From: Pseudomonadota bacterium
GTDB taxonomy: Bacteria; Pseudomonadota; Alphaproteobacteria; Rhizobiales; Xanthobacteraceae
Length of the DNA: 39,710 bases
Assembly: GCA_023404705.1 (NCBI GenBank)
Contig: JAEYAU010000196.1
Span: 1 to 39,710, forward strand
Direction of reading: 5' to 3'
Part shown: positions 1 to 7,614 of the stretch, piece after piece
Layout: each line of letters opens with the position of its first letter
How positions within the stretch are numbered: position 1 is the first letter of the stretch
Position numbers and translations under genes: made by a program
Notes under the pieces: generated by a model
The model's input: the letters and a program-made list of their open reading frames with translations, nothing else
Databases searched by the model: none
Told to the model about the DNA's origin: nothing

Positions 1-1
1 C

Positions 2-163
2 TACCGCTGGAACAAGGCGCTCATCCGCCTCTACGCGAGCCTCATGGCCAAAGGCAAACTACACAAGGTCGCCCTGATCGCCTGCGCGAGGAAGCTGCTG
101 ATCTACGCAAACACCGTCGTTCAGCGCAGCACACCTTGGTCTGAGCGTCCAGCTGCTGTCTGA
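2..163 (+). CDS. IS110-family transposase, C-terminal end only (runs off left edge)
   Basis: The frame is open from the window edge and ends at TGA 161-163, giving 53 residues. The peptide contains the pattern Gly-Lys-x-x-Lys-Val-Ala-Leu-Ile-Ala-x-x-Arg-Lys-Leu-Leu, then Asn, then Thr-Pro-Trp. That pattern is typical of the extreme C-terminus of IS110/IS116/IS902 transposases (DEDD enzymes that work with a bridge RNA). The catalytic domains would lie left of the window, so it cannot be said whether the element is intact. Bases 164-244, between this stop and hmgA, probably include the element's right end, but IS110 elements often lack inverted repeats and no end was identified. The call rests on motif recognition in a short peptide. 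Confidence 0.7.
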   Translation, partial: YRWNKALIRLYASLMAKGKLHKVALIACARKLLIYANTVVQRSTPWSERPAAV

Positions 164-244
164 TGCTGCTGACCGGTGGAGCTTGTCGGCGGGTGCGGAG
201 CAGCCGTCCACAAATCCACCCGCCCTAATGGTTGCTACGAGCAG

Positions 245-1606
245 CTACTTCGGCTCTTTGCGGCTCGGATCGAAGTGCTTCTTCAGCCCGGCCCAGCAGT
301 CGATGTAGTTCTCCTGCAGCGCGGGCGAGCGCGCGGCGTAGCGAGTGACGCGCTGGCGGAAGCGACACTCGAACATGAAGGCAAGCGTGTCGGTTAGCTT
401 CACGGGCTTCAGATCCACATTGCTCGCGTGCTCGAAGGCGTCGGTGTCGGGGCCGTGCGGGAGCATGGTGTTATGCAGGCTGAAGCCGCCCGGCACGAAG
501 CCTTCGGGCTTGGCGTCGTAGACGCCGTACACGAGGCCCATGAACTCGGACATGATGTTGCGGTGATACCAGGGCGGACGGAAGGTGTTGTCCGCCACCA
601 TCCAGCGCTCCGGGAAGATGACGAAGTCGATATTGGCGGTGCCGTGCGTCTCCGACGGTGAGGTCAGCACCGTGAAGATCGACGGATCCGGATGATCGAA
701 CGAGATGGCGCCGACCGGCGAGAAGTGGCGCAGGTCGTACTTGTAGGGATAGTAGTTCCCGTGCCAGGCGACGACGTCGAGCGGCGAATGCGGCAGCTCG
801 GTCTTGAACAGTTCGCCGCCCCACTTCACGAACAGCGTGCAGGGCTCCTCGACATCCTCGTAGTCGGCGACCGGCGTGAGGAAGTCGCGCGGGTTGGCGA
901 GGCAGTTCGCGCCGATCGGGCCGCGGTCCGGCAGCGTGAAGGCGCCGCCGTAGTTCTCGCAGACATAGGCGCGCGCGGGGCCGTCGATGAGCTCGACGCG
1001 GAAGATGACGCCGCGCGGGATCACGCAGATCTCGCCGGGCGCGATCTCGATGACGCCAAACTCGGTGCGGAAGCGGAGGCTTCCCTCCTGCGGCACGATC
1101 AGGAGCTCGCCATCCGCATTGAAGAAATGCTCGTGTTCCATCGATTGCGTGACGAACAGCAAGTGGCTCGCCATGCCGGACATGCTCTCGGAATCGCCCG
1201 CGAGCGTGAGCGTGTGCAGGCCGGTGACGAAGGTGAGCTTCTGGCTCGGGATTGCGACCGGGCTCCAGCGCAGCTGGCCGAGGGCGGGCTCGCTTTCGTC
1301 GCGCTCGGGCGCGGTGCGGATGTGGCCGCGGTCGATGCGCATGAAGCGCGCGGTGTGCCGCACGGTTGGGCGGATGCGATAGAGCCAGGAGCGCTGGTTG
1401 GTTGCCTGCGGCGCCGTGAAGGGCGAGCCCGAAAGCTGCTCGGCATAGAGCCCGTAGTTCACCTTCTGGGGCGAGTTGCGCCCGATCGGCAGGGCGCCGG
1501 GCAGCGCCTCGGTCTCGAAGGAGTTGCCGAAGCCCGACATGTAGTCGGGCGTGATCGCGCTGCGGCTGCCCGCGCGCTGAAATGCCTCGTGCCTGGCGCT
1601 CGCCAT
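245..1606 (-). CDS. hmgA: homogentisate 1,2-dioxygenase
   Basis: Opens the ring of homogentisate to maleylacetoacetate in phenylalanine/tyrosine breakdown; a cytoplasmic non-haem Fe(II) dioxygenase. The protein has 453 residues, close to the family norm of about 440. The N-terminus carries the family signature Tyr-Met-Ser-Gly-Phe-Gly-Asn (22-28). The iron ligands known for the family can be placed at His348 (in YHRN), Glu354 (in MSEF) and His384 (in LPHGPD), and the active-site His in VVAWHGNY is His282. The start is ATG 1606 with an AAGGAGG ribosome site at 1613-1619. It is monocistronic as far as visible and divergent from the helicase gene. The next enzyme, maiA, lies 4 kb away on the other strand. 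The promoter is described separately. Confidence 0.97.
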   Translation of the reverse strand: MASARHEAFQRAGSRSAITPDYMSGFGNSFETEALPGALPIGRNSPQKVNYGLYAEQLSGSPFTAPQATNQRSWLYRIRPTVRHTARFMRIDRGHIRTAPERDESEPALGQLRWSPVAIPSQKLTFVTGLHTLTLAGDSESMSGMASHLLFVTQSMEHEHFFNADGELLIVPQEGSLRFRTEFGVIEIAPGEICVIPRGVIFRVELIDGPARAYVCENYGGAFTLPDRGPIGANCLANPRDFLTPVADYEDVEEPCTLFVKWGGELFKTELPHSPLDVVAWHGNYYPYKYDLRHFSPVGAISFDHPDPSIFTVLTSPSETHGTANIDFVIFPERWMVADNTFRPPWYHRNIMSEFMGLVYGVYDAKPEGFVPGGFSLHNTMLPHGPDTDAFEHASNVDLKPVKLTDTLAFMFECRFRQRVTRYAARSPALQENYIDCWAGLKKHFDPSRKEPK

Positions 1607-1665
1607 CGGGGGCCTCCTTGGGATGATGATTGGAGTATGCGCCGTTCGGCGCCCATTTTGGAGGA

Positions 1666-1693
1666 ATTTTAGTTACGAGTGCAACCAAGTCAA
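1666..1693 (-). promoter_or_regulatory. hmgA promoter with a palindrome in its spacer
   Basis: On the minus strand there is a -35 TTGACT (1688-1693), a 16-base spacer and a -10 TAAAAT (1666-1671), about 60 bases before the hmgA start. The spacer contains the inverted repeat GTTGC-N4-GTAAC (1672-1685, one mismatch between arms). A repressor dimer bound there would block RNA polymerase. MarR-family proteins often use dyads of this type, and a MarR gene lies next to maiA, but no second copy of the dyad was found near that gene, so the regulator is not established. Confidence 0.55.
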
Positions 1694-1850
1694 CCGAACC
1701 GGCGTTCTGGCCGGTCTTTCTGCCGATTTCGTCAACCAAACCGGCCGATGCCGGCAATTTCGCCTTGAAAGCGACACACGACTCCCCCATATGACACCGC
1801 GTAAGGGCTGCCTGTTCGGCGCCCCGCGAGCCGCGTGAACGAAATCCAAG

Positions 1851-1864
1851 AACCAAGTTTGGTT
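1851..1864. promoter_or_regulatory. dyad AACCAA-GT-TTGGTT in the hmgA/helicase gap
   Basis: A symmetrical pair of 6-base arms separated by 2 bases lies 126 bases before the helicase start and about 160 bases upstream of the hmgA promoter. It looks like a regulator site, but no protein can be assigned. The rest of the 383-base gap (1607-1989) holds the hmgA promoter and no convincing gene. Confidence 0.25.
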
Positions 1865-1989
1865 GGCTTTCGGCTCGTCCTTTTCTCCCTAGAACATCCG
1901 ACGTCCCAGACCACGCGGGGTGTCATGCAACCCGCGACGCACCGGCCTCCGCTGAGGCCCGGGACGATTCGCCTTACAGGACTTTTCGT

Positions 1990-3507
1990 TTGACCTCTTT
2001 CAACGACCTCGGCCTCGCCGAGCCTATCCTGCGTGCCCTTGCCGAAGAGCAGTACACGCAACCGACGCCGATCCAGGCACAGACCATTCCGTACGCCCTC
2101 GCCGGCCGCGATATCGTCGGCATCGCCCAAACGGGCACGGGCAAGACCGCAGCCTTTGCGCTGCCGATCCTCAACCACCTCGCCGCCAACCGGACCCGCC
2201 CCGAGCGCAAGCACTGCCGCGTGCTGGTGCTCAGCCCGACGCGCGAGCTCTCGAGCCAGATCCAGGACTCGTTCAACACCTATGGCCGGCACACGCGTCC
2301 GGCCGTGACGCTGGCGATCGGCGGCGTGCCGATCGGACGCCAGCAGCGCGCGCTCGCGGGCGGCGTCGATGTCCTCGTCGCGACGCCGGGCCGGCTGATC
2401 GACCTCGTGCGCATGGGCGCGGTGCGGCTCGACCGCGTCGAGTTCGTCGTGCTTGACGAAGCGGACCGCATGCTCGACATGGGCTTCATCCACGACATCC
2501 GCGCGATCATCAAGCTGCTGCCGACGAAGCGGCAGAGCCTGTTCTTCTCGGCCACCATGCCGCGCGAGATCGAAGAGCTCGCCGGTGGCTTCCTGCGCGA
2601 TCCCGCGAAGGTCGCGGTGACGCCGGTTGCGACCACGGCGGAGCGGATCGCGCAGCGCGTGATCCACGTGGAGCGCGTCGGCAAGCAGGGACTGCTCGCC
2701 GAGGTGCTGCGTAGCGAGCCGGTGGACCGCGCGCTCGTGTTCACGCGCACCAAGCACGGCGCCGACAAGGTGGCGCGCGGACTCGTCAAGGCCGGCATCC
2801 CGGCCGAGGCGATCCACGGCAACAAGTCGCAGAACCAGCGCGAGCGCGTGCTCGCGGCGTTCCGCTCGGGCGCGGTGCGCATCCTGATCGCGACCGACAT
2901 TGCCGCGCGGGGAATCGATGTGGAAGGGATCAGCCACGTCATCAACTACGACCTGCCGAACGTGCCGGAGAGCTACGTGCACCGCATCGGCCGCACCGCG
3001 CGTGCGGGCGCGGAGGGCATCGCGATCTCGTTCTGCGACGGTGAAGAGCGAGCCTATCTGCGCGACATCGAGAAGCTGATCCGCATGAGCGTGCCGGCGA
3101 CGGACCGACGTGGCGAGCGGATCGAAACACCGCGCCACGCGCGGCCCGAAGGCGAGCGCCCTTCGCAGGCGAACGGGCATCATCGCCCCGGCCGTCCGCA
3201 GGGACAGCGTCAGGGACAGGCGCAGCAGGAGCAGCGTGCCGATGGCGGCAAACGCAAGCGCCGCCGTCGCCCGCAGAACGGCCAGGTCGCGCAGGCGCAA
3301 CGCAATGATGCGCCGCGTAACGACGCTCCGCGCAGCGCGGCGCGCAACGACGCACCGCGCCACGAGTCGCGACCGCGGAACGAGCAGCGCTCCAACGGTC
3401 GCCGGCCGCATCATCCCGAGCCTGCAGCGGCCGCGCATCACGACGACATCGCCGCGGTCGGCTTCCTGCGTCGCAAGCCGCGGCCGGACGCGCCGGCCCA
3501 GCGCTAA
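1990..3507 (+). CDS. rhlE: DEAD-box ATP-dependent RNA helicase, RhlE type
   Basis: Unwinds or remodels RNA using ATP, probably in ribosome assembly, RNA decay or cold adaptation. All core motifs are visible: Q-motif PTPIQ (25-29), Walker A AQTGTGKT (46-53), PTREL (83-87), TPGR (132-135), DEAD (156-159), SAT (187-189) and HRIGRTAR (331-338). After about residue 375 comes a basic, low-complexity tail rich in Arg, Gln and Asn with a repeated R-N-D-A-P unit, typical of RhlE-like proteins and likely to bind RNA. The start is TTG 1990, with AGGA at 1978-1981 upstream; no better in-frame start was found. The IF-1 paralogue follows after 27 bases, so the two are probably co-transcribed. Symbol by similarity only. 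Confidence 0.92.
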   Translation: MTSFNDLGLAEPILRALAEEQYTQPTPIQAQTIPYALAGRDIVGIAQTGTGKTAAFALPILNHLAANRTRPERKHCRVLVLSPTRELSSQIQDSFNTYGRHTRPAVTLAIGGVPIGRQQRALAGGVDVLVATPGRLIDLVRMGAVRLDRVEFVVLDEADRMLDMGFIHDIRAIIKLLPTKRQSLFFSATMPREIEELAGGFLRDPAKVAVTPVATTAERIAQRVIHVERVGKQGLLAEVLRSEPVDRALVFTRTKHGADKVARGLVKAGIPAEAIHGNKSQNQRERVLAAFRSGAVRILIATDIAARGIDVEGISHVINYDLPNVPESYVHRIGRTARAGAEGIAISFCDGEERAYLRDIEKLIRMSVPATDRRGERIETPRHARPEGERPSQANGHHRPGRPQGQRQGQAQQEQRADGGKRKRRRRPQNGQVAQAQRNDAPRNDAPRSAARNDAPRHESRPRNEQRSNGRRPHHPEPAAAAHHDDIAAVGFLRRKPRPDAPAQR

Positions 3508-3534
3508 TTCATTTCACGCAATCGAGGGACACAC

Positions 3535-3819
3535 ATGGCCAAAGAAGAGCTGCTCGAATTCGAAGGGGTCGTGACGGAAGTTCTGCCCGACGGCAATTTC
3601 CGCGTCACGCTCGACAATGATCACCAGATCCTCGCCTACACGGCGGGCAAGATGCGCAAGTTCCGCATCCGTACCGGCGTCGGCGATCGCGTCACGGTCG
3701 AGATGTCGCCTTACGACCTCGGTCGCGGCCGCATCAGCTTCCGCCACCGCGGCGACCGCCCCGCGGGCCTCCCGCCCGCCGGCCAGACGCGCCGCCAGCA
3801 GCAGTTCAATCGGCGGTAA
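3535..3819 (+). CDS. infA: translation initiation factor IF-1, extended paralogue
   Basis: IF-1 binds the A site of the 30S subunit during initiation. The first 70 or so residues are a clear S1/OB-fold IF-1: MAKEE start, GVVTEVLP, NDHQILAYTAGKMRK and a VEMSPYDLGRGRISFR end. The usual protein stops near residue 72; this one has 94 residues, with an extra Pro/Arg/Gln-rich basic tail. The substitutions and the tail suggest a second, specialised IF-1 rather than the housekeeping copy, which would have to lie elsewhere in the genome. Start ATG 3535 has GAGGGA at 3524-3529. It follows the RhlE helicase in the same direction, pointing to joint use in translation or RNA remodelling under stress (inference). 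Confidence 0.9.
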   Translation: MAKEELLEFEGVVTEVLPDGNFRVTLDNDHQILAYTAGKMRKFRIRTGVGDRVTVEMSPYDLGRGRISFRHRGDRPAGLPPAGQTRRQQQFNRR

Positions 3820-3844
3820 TTACGCTTGGTACTGCCTCTATCCG

Positions 3845-3983
3845 GTCATCCTGAAGTGCGAGCGAGCGCAGCTCGCGAGCCCCGAAGGATGAACGGCCGA
3901 GGCAGTGCCATTTACTTGCTGCGGCGCCTCGGCCGTCGCCCTTCGAGGCTCGGGCTTCGCCCTCGCACCTCAGGGTGATGGTC
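3845..3983. repeat. paired inverted palindromic repeats between infA and the P450 gene
   Basis: Two roughly 48-base imperfect palindromes (3845-3892 and 3935-3983) lie in opposite orientation, each of the type CATCCTGA-GTGCGAG...CGAAGGATG common between genes in Bradyrhizobium and relatives. Between them a 10-base perfect inverted repeat (3894-3903 with 3926-3935) forms a further stem. The unit fills the gap between two convergent genes, so it may act as a bidirectional transcript end or an mRNA stabiliser, like BIME elements of enterobacteria. Confidence 0.65.
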
Positions 3984-4012
3984 GAAAGGCTGCGGCTCTT
4001 GCCGACGCCCGT

Positions 4013-5275
4013 TCACCGCACCCGCGCCGCAATCCTCACGAACCCCCTGAACCTCGCCCGCGGGCTCCTTACCGGCTCACCGTCCAGCTCATAGTCCGGA
4101 AACCGCGCGAGGAAACGTTCCAGCGCGATGCGGCCTTCGAGGCGCGCGACCGTCATGCCGGCGCACATGTGGATGCCGGTCGCGAAGGCGAGATGGCGGT
4201 TGGGGCTGCGCGCCACATCGAAGCGATCCGGCTCGGCGAACTGCTCGGGATCGCGATTGGCGGCGCCGATGCAGAGCGTCACCAGCGTTCCTTCGGGCAT
4301 CGGTACGCCGCCGATCTCGGTGTCCTGAACCACGCGCCGGTTGCCGAGCTGGTTCGAGCTCTCGTAGCGCAGCACTTCCTCGACCGCGGTCTTCATCAAG
4401 CCGGGCTCGGCGATCAACCGCGCGCGCTCGCCGGGCCATTGGGTGAGCGCGACCAGCGCATTGCCGATCAGGTTGGTCGTGGTCTCGTGGCCCGCATTGA
4501 GGATGAAGATGCAGTTCTGCAGCAGCTCGGCCTCGCTGAGACCGCGGCCCTCGTGCTCGCCCTGGATCAGGCGCGTGAGCAGATCCTTCTGTGCATCGCC
4601 CGGATTTCGGCGGCGGTCGGCGACGAGCTCCTTCAGATAGGCCAGGAAATCCTGCACAGCCTGATTGCCGCGCGCGAGTTGCGCCTCGTCGAGGACCGGC
4701 TCGAGCGCGCCGAGGATTGCGAGCGACCAGCCGCGCAAGGGTCCGCGATCCGCCTGCGGCACGGCGAGCAGGTTGCCGATGATCTCGACCGGAATGGCGG
4801 CGGCGAAATCCTCGATCAGGTCGACGCGGCCCTTCTCGGCCATGTGCGCGATCAGGCGATCCACCAGCACGATCAGGCCCGGCTCCATCTCGGCGATCAC
4901 GCGCGCCGACAGCGCGCCCTGGATCGCGCGGCGCACCTGCGTGTGCAGCGGCGGATCGTTGAACACGAGGCTGGTGGTGTGATGCTCGAACAGGAGCGAG
5001 TCGCCGAACTTCGGCTTGAACTCGACCTTCTTGTCCGACGAGAACTTTTCCGGGTCGCGATAGACCGCGTCGCAGTCGCGCCAGCGCGTGAGCATATAGG
5101 CGCCGTCGGGCATGCGGTGTACGGGATCGTGCGTGCGCAGCGCGTGATAGTAGGGGAACGGATCGGCGATGAAGTCCGCTGGTAGCCGCTTGAGGTCGAA
5201 GCCGCGCGCGACCTCCCTCGCCTCCTCGGCGGAAAAGCGCGCCTGCGGCGGCACGACCTCAATTCCGATGCTCAT
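4013..5275 (-). CDS. cytochrome P450
   Basis: A haem-thiolate monooxygenase, soluble bacterial class I type, 420 residues. The I-helix oxygen-activating motif is AGHETT (261-266), the K-helix ExxR is Glu300-Arg303, and the haem loop runs from Phe364 to Cys371 (F-A-T-G-I-H-M-C-A-G), with Cys371 as the iron ligand. The substrate cannot be told from sequence. The frame is open further upstream to 5941, but ATG 5275 begins the conserved N-terminus and the upstream part overlaps the MarR gene, so 5275 is taken as the start; the ribosome site (GTGAAG) is only fair. No ferredoxin or reductase gene is adjacent. It is divergent from the marR-maiA pair with a 126-base gap, so shared control by the MarR protein is possible. 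Confidence 0.95.
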   Translation of the reverse strand: MSIGIEVVPPQARFSAEEAREVARGFDLKRLPADFIADPFPYYHALRTHDPVHRMPDGAYMLTRWRDCDAVYRDPEKFSSDKKVEFKPKFGDSLLFEHHTTSLVFNDPPLHTQVRRAIQGALSARVIAEMEPGLIVLVDRLIAHMAEKGRVDLIEDFAAAIPVEIIGNLLAVPQADRGPLRGWSLAILGALEPVLDEAQLARGNQAVQDFLAYLKELVADRRRNPGDAQKDLLTRLIQGEHEGRGLSEAELLQNCIFILNAGHETTTNLIGNALVALTQWPGERARLIAEPGLMKTAVEEVLRYESSNQLGNRRVVQDTEIGGVPMPEGTLVTLCIGAANRDPEQFAEPDRFDVARSPNRHLAFATGIHMCAGMTVARLEGRIALERFLARFPDYELDGEPVRSPRARFRGFVRIAARVR

Positions 5276-5401
5276 TCGCTTCACCCGGCCTGGTCTTGTG
5301 AGAGGCAAGGCCGGGAAGCCCGGTTTGTCAAGGCGAAGCAACTGCTTGGCGCGGCATTCGAACCGTTGCGCGACGTGCGAAAACCCGCCATCTTTCGGGC
5401 C

Positions 5402-5935
5402 ATGCGCGAGGACACGGCCGAAAACCCGCAGCGCCGCCCGACCGACGAGCCGACCGTTTCGGCGGACGCGCCGCTGCGCCTCGAGCAGTTCCTGCCCTAT
5501 CGTCTCAACGTCGTCGCGAGCCTCGTCTCGCAGGCGCTGTCGCGCATCTATGCGGACCGCTACCAGATCGGCGTGCCGGAATGGCGCGTGCTGGTCACCC
5601 TCGGCCAGTTCGGCGTCATGACCGGCAAGGCCGTGGGCGCGCACAGCCACATGCACAAGACGAAAGTCTCGCGCGCGGTCGCGCTGCTCGAGCGGCGCAA
5701 GCTGGTGGCGCGGCGCGCCAATCACGAGGACATGCGCGAGGCCTTCCTCTCGCTGACGCCGGCGGGGCGCGCGATCTATCAGGAGATCGCGCCGATCGCG
5801 CTCACCTTCGCGGAGCGCTTCACGGACGGCATCGATCCGGCGGACCGCGCGGCCTTCGACCGCGTGCTCGGGAAGCTCACGGAGCGCGCGCAGGCGCTGG
5901 TGGCGGAGACGCAGAACGGCGACAAGCAGCCATAG
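5402..5935 (+). CDS. MarR-family transcriptional regulator
   Basis: A winged-helix dimeric DNA-binding protein that usually represses genes for catabolism of aromatic compounds or stress and is released by a small ligand. With ATG 5402 it has 177 residues; an in-frame TTG at 5366 would add 12. The first 25 or so residues are polar and probably disordered. The recognition helix is near 83-99 (HMHKTKVSRAVALLERR) and the wing near 101-115, followed by the LTPAG turn typical of the family. It is followed by maiA after 28 bases, so it probably forms an operon with it and may regulate homogentisate breakdown, itself, or the divergent P450 (inference). Confidence 0.9.
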   Translation: MREDTAENPQRRPTDEPTVSADAPLRLEQFLPYRLNVVASLVSQALSRIYADRYQIGVPEWRVLVTLGQFGVMTGKAVGAHSHMHKTKVSRAVALLERRKLVARRANHEDMREAFLSLTPAGRAIYQEIAPIALTFAERFTDGIDPADRAAFDRVLGKLTERAQALVAETQNGDKQP

Positions 5936-5963
5936 CGGCAACGATAAAGAAACGGGGAAGCGC

Positions 5964-6599
5964 GTGAAGCTCTACGGATATTTCCGCTCGTCGGCCGCCT
6001 ACCGGGTGCGCATCGCGCTCAACCTCAAGCAGCTTCCTTATGAGATGCAGTCGATCCATCTCACGCGCGACGGCGGCAAGCAGTTCACGCCGCAGTTTCG
6101 CGCCATCAACCCGCAGGCGCGCGTGCCGGCGCTGGCGCTGTCGAGCGGCGAGGTGCTGACGCAATCGCTCGCGATCATCGAATATCTCGACGAGGCCTAT
6201 CCGGAGCCCCCGCTGCTGCCGGCCGACGACATCCATCGCGCGCATGTGCGCGCGGCCGCGCAGCTGATCGCCTGCGACATCCACCCGCTCAACAACACGA
6301 GCGTGCTCGGCTATCTCAAGGGAACGCTGGGACACGACCAGGCGACGGTCGATGCCTGGTATCGCAACTGGATCCTGCTCGGCTTCGATGCGCTGGAAGC
6401 CATGATCAAGCCCGGTCCCTACAGTTTCGGTGCGCACGTCACCATGGCGGACATCTGCCTGGTGCCGCAGGTGTTCAATGCGCGGCGCTTCAAGGTGCCG
6501 CTCGACGCCTATCCGAAGATTGCGGCCGTGGATGCCGCGTGCCAAAAGCTTCCCGCCTTCGACAAGGCGCGGCCGGAGAATCAGCCGGACGCCGAATAG
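5964..6599 (+). CDS. maiA: maleylacetoacetate isomerase (zeta-class glutathione transferase)
   Basis: Converts maleylacetoacetate, the product of HmgA, to fumarylacetoacetate with glutathione as cofactor. The protein has 211 residues, the family's usual length. The active-site segment is RSSAAYRVRIALNLK (8-22), the glutathione-contact loop is QARVPAL (51-57), and LTQSLAIIEYLDE (65-77) follows as in zeta GSTs. The Ser-Ser pair is kept; the following Cys/Ala-Ser seen in many relatives is Ala-Ala here. The C-terminal helical domain is complete. The start is GTG 5964 with GGGGAAG at 5954-5960. It lies 28 bases after marR. A fumarylacetoacetase gene is not nearby. Confidence 0.93.
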   Translation: MKLYGYFRSSAAYRVRIALNLKQLPYEMQSIHLTRDGGKQFTPQFRAINPQARVPALALSSGEVLTQSLAIIEYLDEAYPEPPLLPADDIHRAHVRAAAQLIACDIHPLNNTSVLGYLKGTLGHDQATVDAWYRNWILLGFDALEAMIKPGPYSFGAHVTMADICLVPQVFNARRFKVPLDAYPKIAAVDAACQKLPAFDKARPENQPDAE

Positions 6600-6638
6600 G
6601 CGACGCGTATCCCGGTTCTCTCGGTTCCCTTGGTGGTC

Positions 6639-7511
6639 ATGCAGCAGCCGCGCTCCGACATGCCGCGCGTCATCCTTTGGATGATGGGCGGGCTCCTCAG
6701 CTTCTCGACCATGGCGGTCGCGATCCGCGCGCTCGCCGGAACCTTCTCGGTCTTCGAGATCCAGAGCTTCCGCGCCGCGGTTGCCCTGATCATCCTGATC
6801 TCGCTGGCGCTGCTGCGCCCCAGCCTGCGCAAGGAACTGCCGCCGCGCCATCTCGCCCTGCACTTGACGCGCAACACGATCCACTTCGCGTCCGGCCTCG
6901 GCTGGGTGACGGCGCTCACGGTGCTGCCGCTCGCCACTGTGTTCGCGATCGAGTTCACGACGCCGGCCTGGGTCGCGATCCTGGCGCTGCTCTTTCTCGG
7001 CGAGCGCATGAGCGTGAGCCGCGCGGGCGCCGTGGTGCTCGGCTTCGTCGGCGTGCTGGTGATCCTGCGTCCCGGGCTCGCCACGGTGCATCCCGCAGCG
7101 CTGCTCGTGCTCGCGGCCGCGCTCGGCTACGCGATCACCTTCGTGATCACCAAGAAGCTCACCCGCACCATCAGCACCTACACGATCCTGGTGTGGATGA
7201 ATGCCATCCAGCTTCCGCTCGCGCTGGCGGGCGCCGATCCGGCATTCCTGACCAAGCTCACGACGACCACCGTGCTGCCCGCCATCGCGATGGGCGTCAC
7301 CGGAATCCTGTCGCACTTCTGCGTCACGCAGGCGTTCCGGCATGGCGACGCCACCGTGGTGATGCCGATCGATTTCCTGCGCGTGCCGCTGATCGCGCTG
7401 GTCGGCTGGCTGTTCTACCGGGAAGGCATCGACGTGTTCGTGCTGGCAGGCGCCGCCATCATCGCGGCCGGCATATTGTGGAATCTGCGTAGCGAAACCC
7501 GCCGCGCCTAG
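6639..7511 (+). CDS. EamA/DMT-family inner-membrane transporter
   Basis: A ten-segment drug/metabolite transporter-like protein of about 290 residues, made of two five-helix EamA repeats. Hydrophobic segments are spaced along the whole length, and the first repeat has the conserved pattern ...FTTPAWVAILALLFLGERMS... before a Gly-rich helix. The substrate is unknown; members export amino acids, metabolites or drugs. The start is uncertain: TTG 6630, GTG 6633 and ATG 6639 are all in frame with no clear ribosome site; ATG 6639 is chosen. It is 39 bases after maiA and may be the end of the marR-maiA transcript. A strong stem followed by a T-rich stretch begins 60 bases after the stop. Confidence 0.88.
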   Translation: MQQPRSDMPRVILWMMGGLLSFSTMAVAIRALAGTFSVFEIQSFRAAVALIILISLALLRPSLRKELPPRHLALHLTRNTIHFASGLGWVTALTVLPLATVFAIEFTTPAWVAILALLFLGERMSVSRAGAVVLGFVGVLVILRPGLATVHPAALLVLAAALGYAITFVITKKLTRTISTYTILVWMNAIQLPLALAGADPAFLTKLTTTTVLPAIAMGVTGILSHFCVTQAFRHGDATVVMPIDFLRVPLIALVGWLFYREGIDVFVLAGAAIIAAGILWNLRSETRRA

Positions 7512-7570
7512 CTGTTGAGGCCGGATTTCAGGGGTCGCGCGGCGCCCCCAGATGAGGCTAAATTCCGCGC

Positions 7571-7608
7571 CCTAGAGCACGTTCCGTCGGAACGTGCTCT
7601 AGGTTCTT
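7571..7608 (+). terminator. 33-base palindrome with T-rich tail, probable terminator or repeat
   Basis: A perfect 16-base stem (7571-7586 with 7588-7603, single base at the centre) is followed by TTCTTT. It lies 60 bases after the EamA stop and suits a rho-independent terminator, though such long palindromes are also found as dispersed repeats. Confidence 0.5.
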
Positions 7609-7614
7609 TGGTTG

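Noticed and set aside
692..1672. Long plus-strand open frame opposite hmgA
   Set aside because: It is the antisense shadow of hmgA in GC-rich DNA; the peptide is Arg/Ala/Glu-rich with no family features.
5276..5941. N-terminal extension of the P450 frame on the minus strand
   Set aside because: The peptide is Arg-rich and antisense to the MarR gene; the P450 N-terminus fits ATG 5275.
5877..7343. Minus-strand open frame of 488 codons opposite maiA and the EamA gene
   Set aside because: Composition is typical of antisense translation (His/Arg/Glu/Gln-rich) and the opposite strand has two well-supported genes.
4013..7511. Secondary-metabolite cluster around the P450
   Set aside because: No synthase, ligase or tailoring genes accompany the P450.
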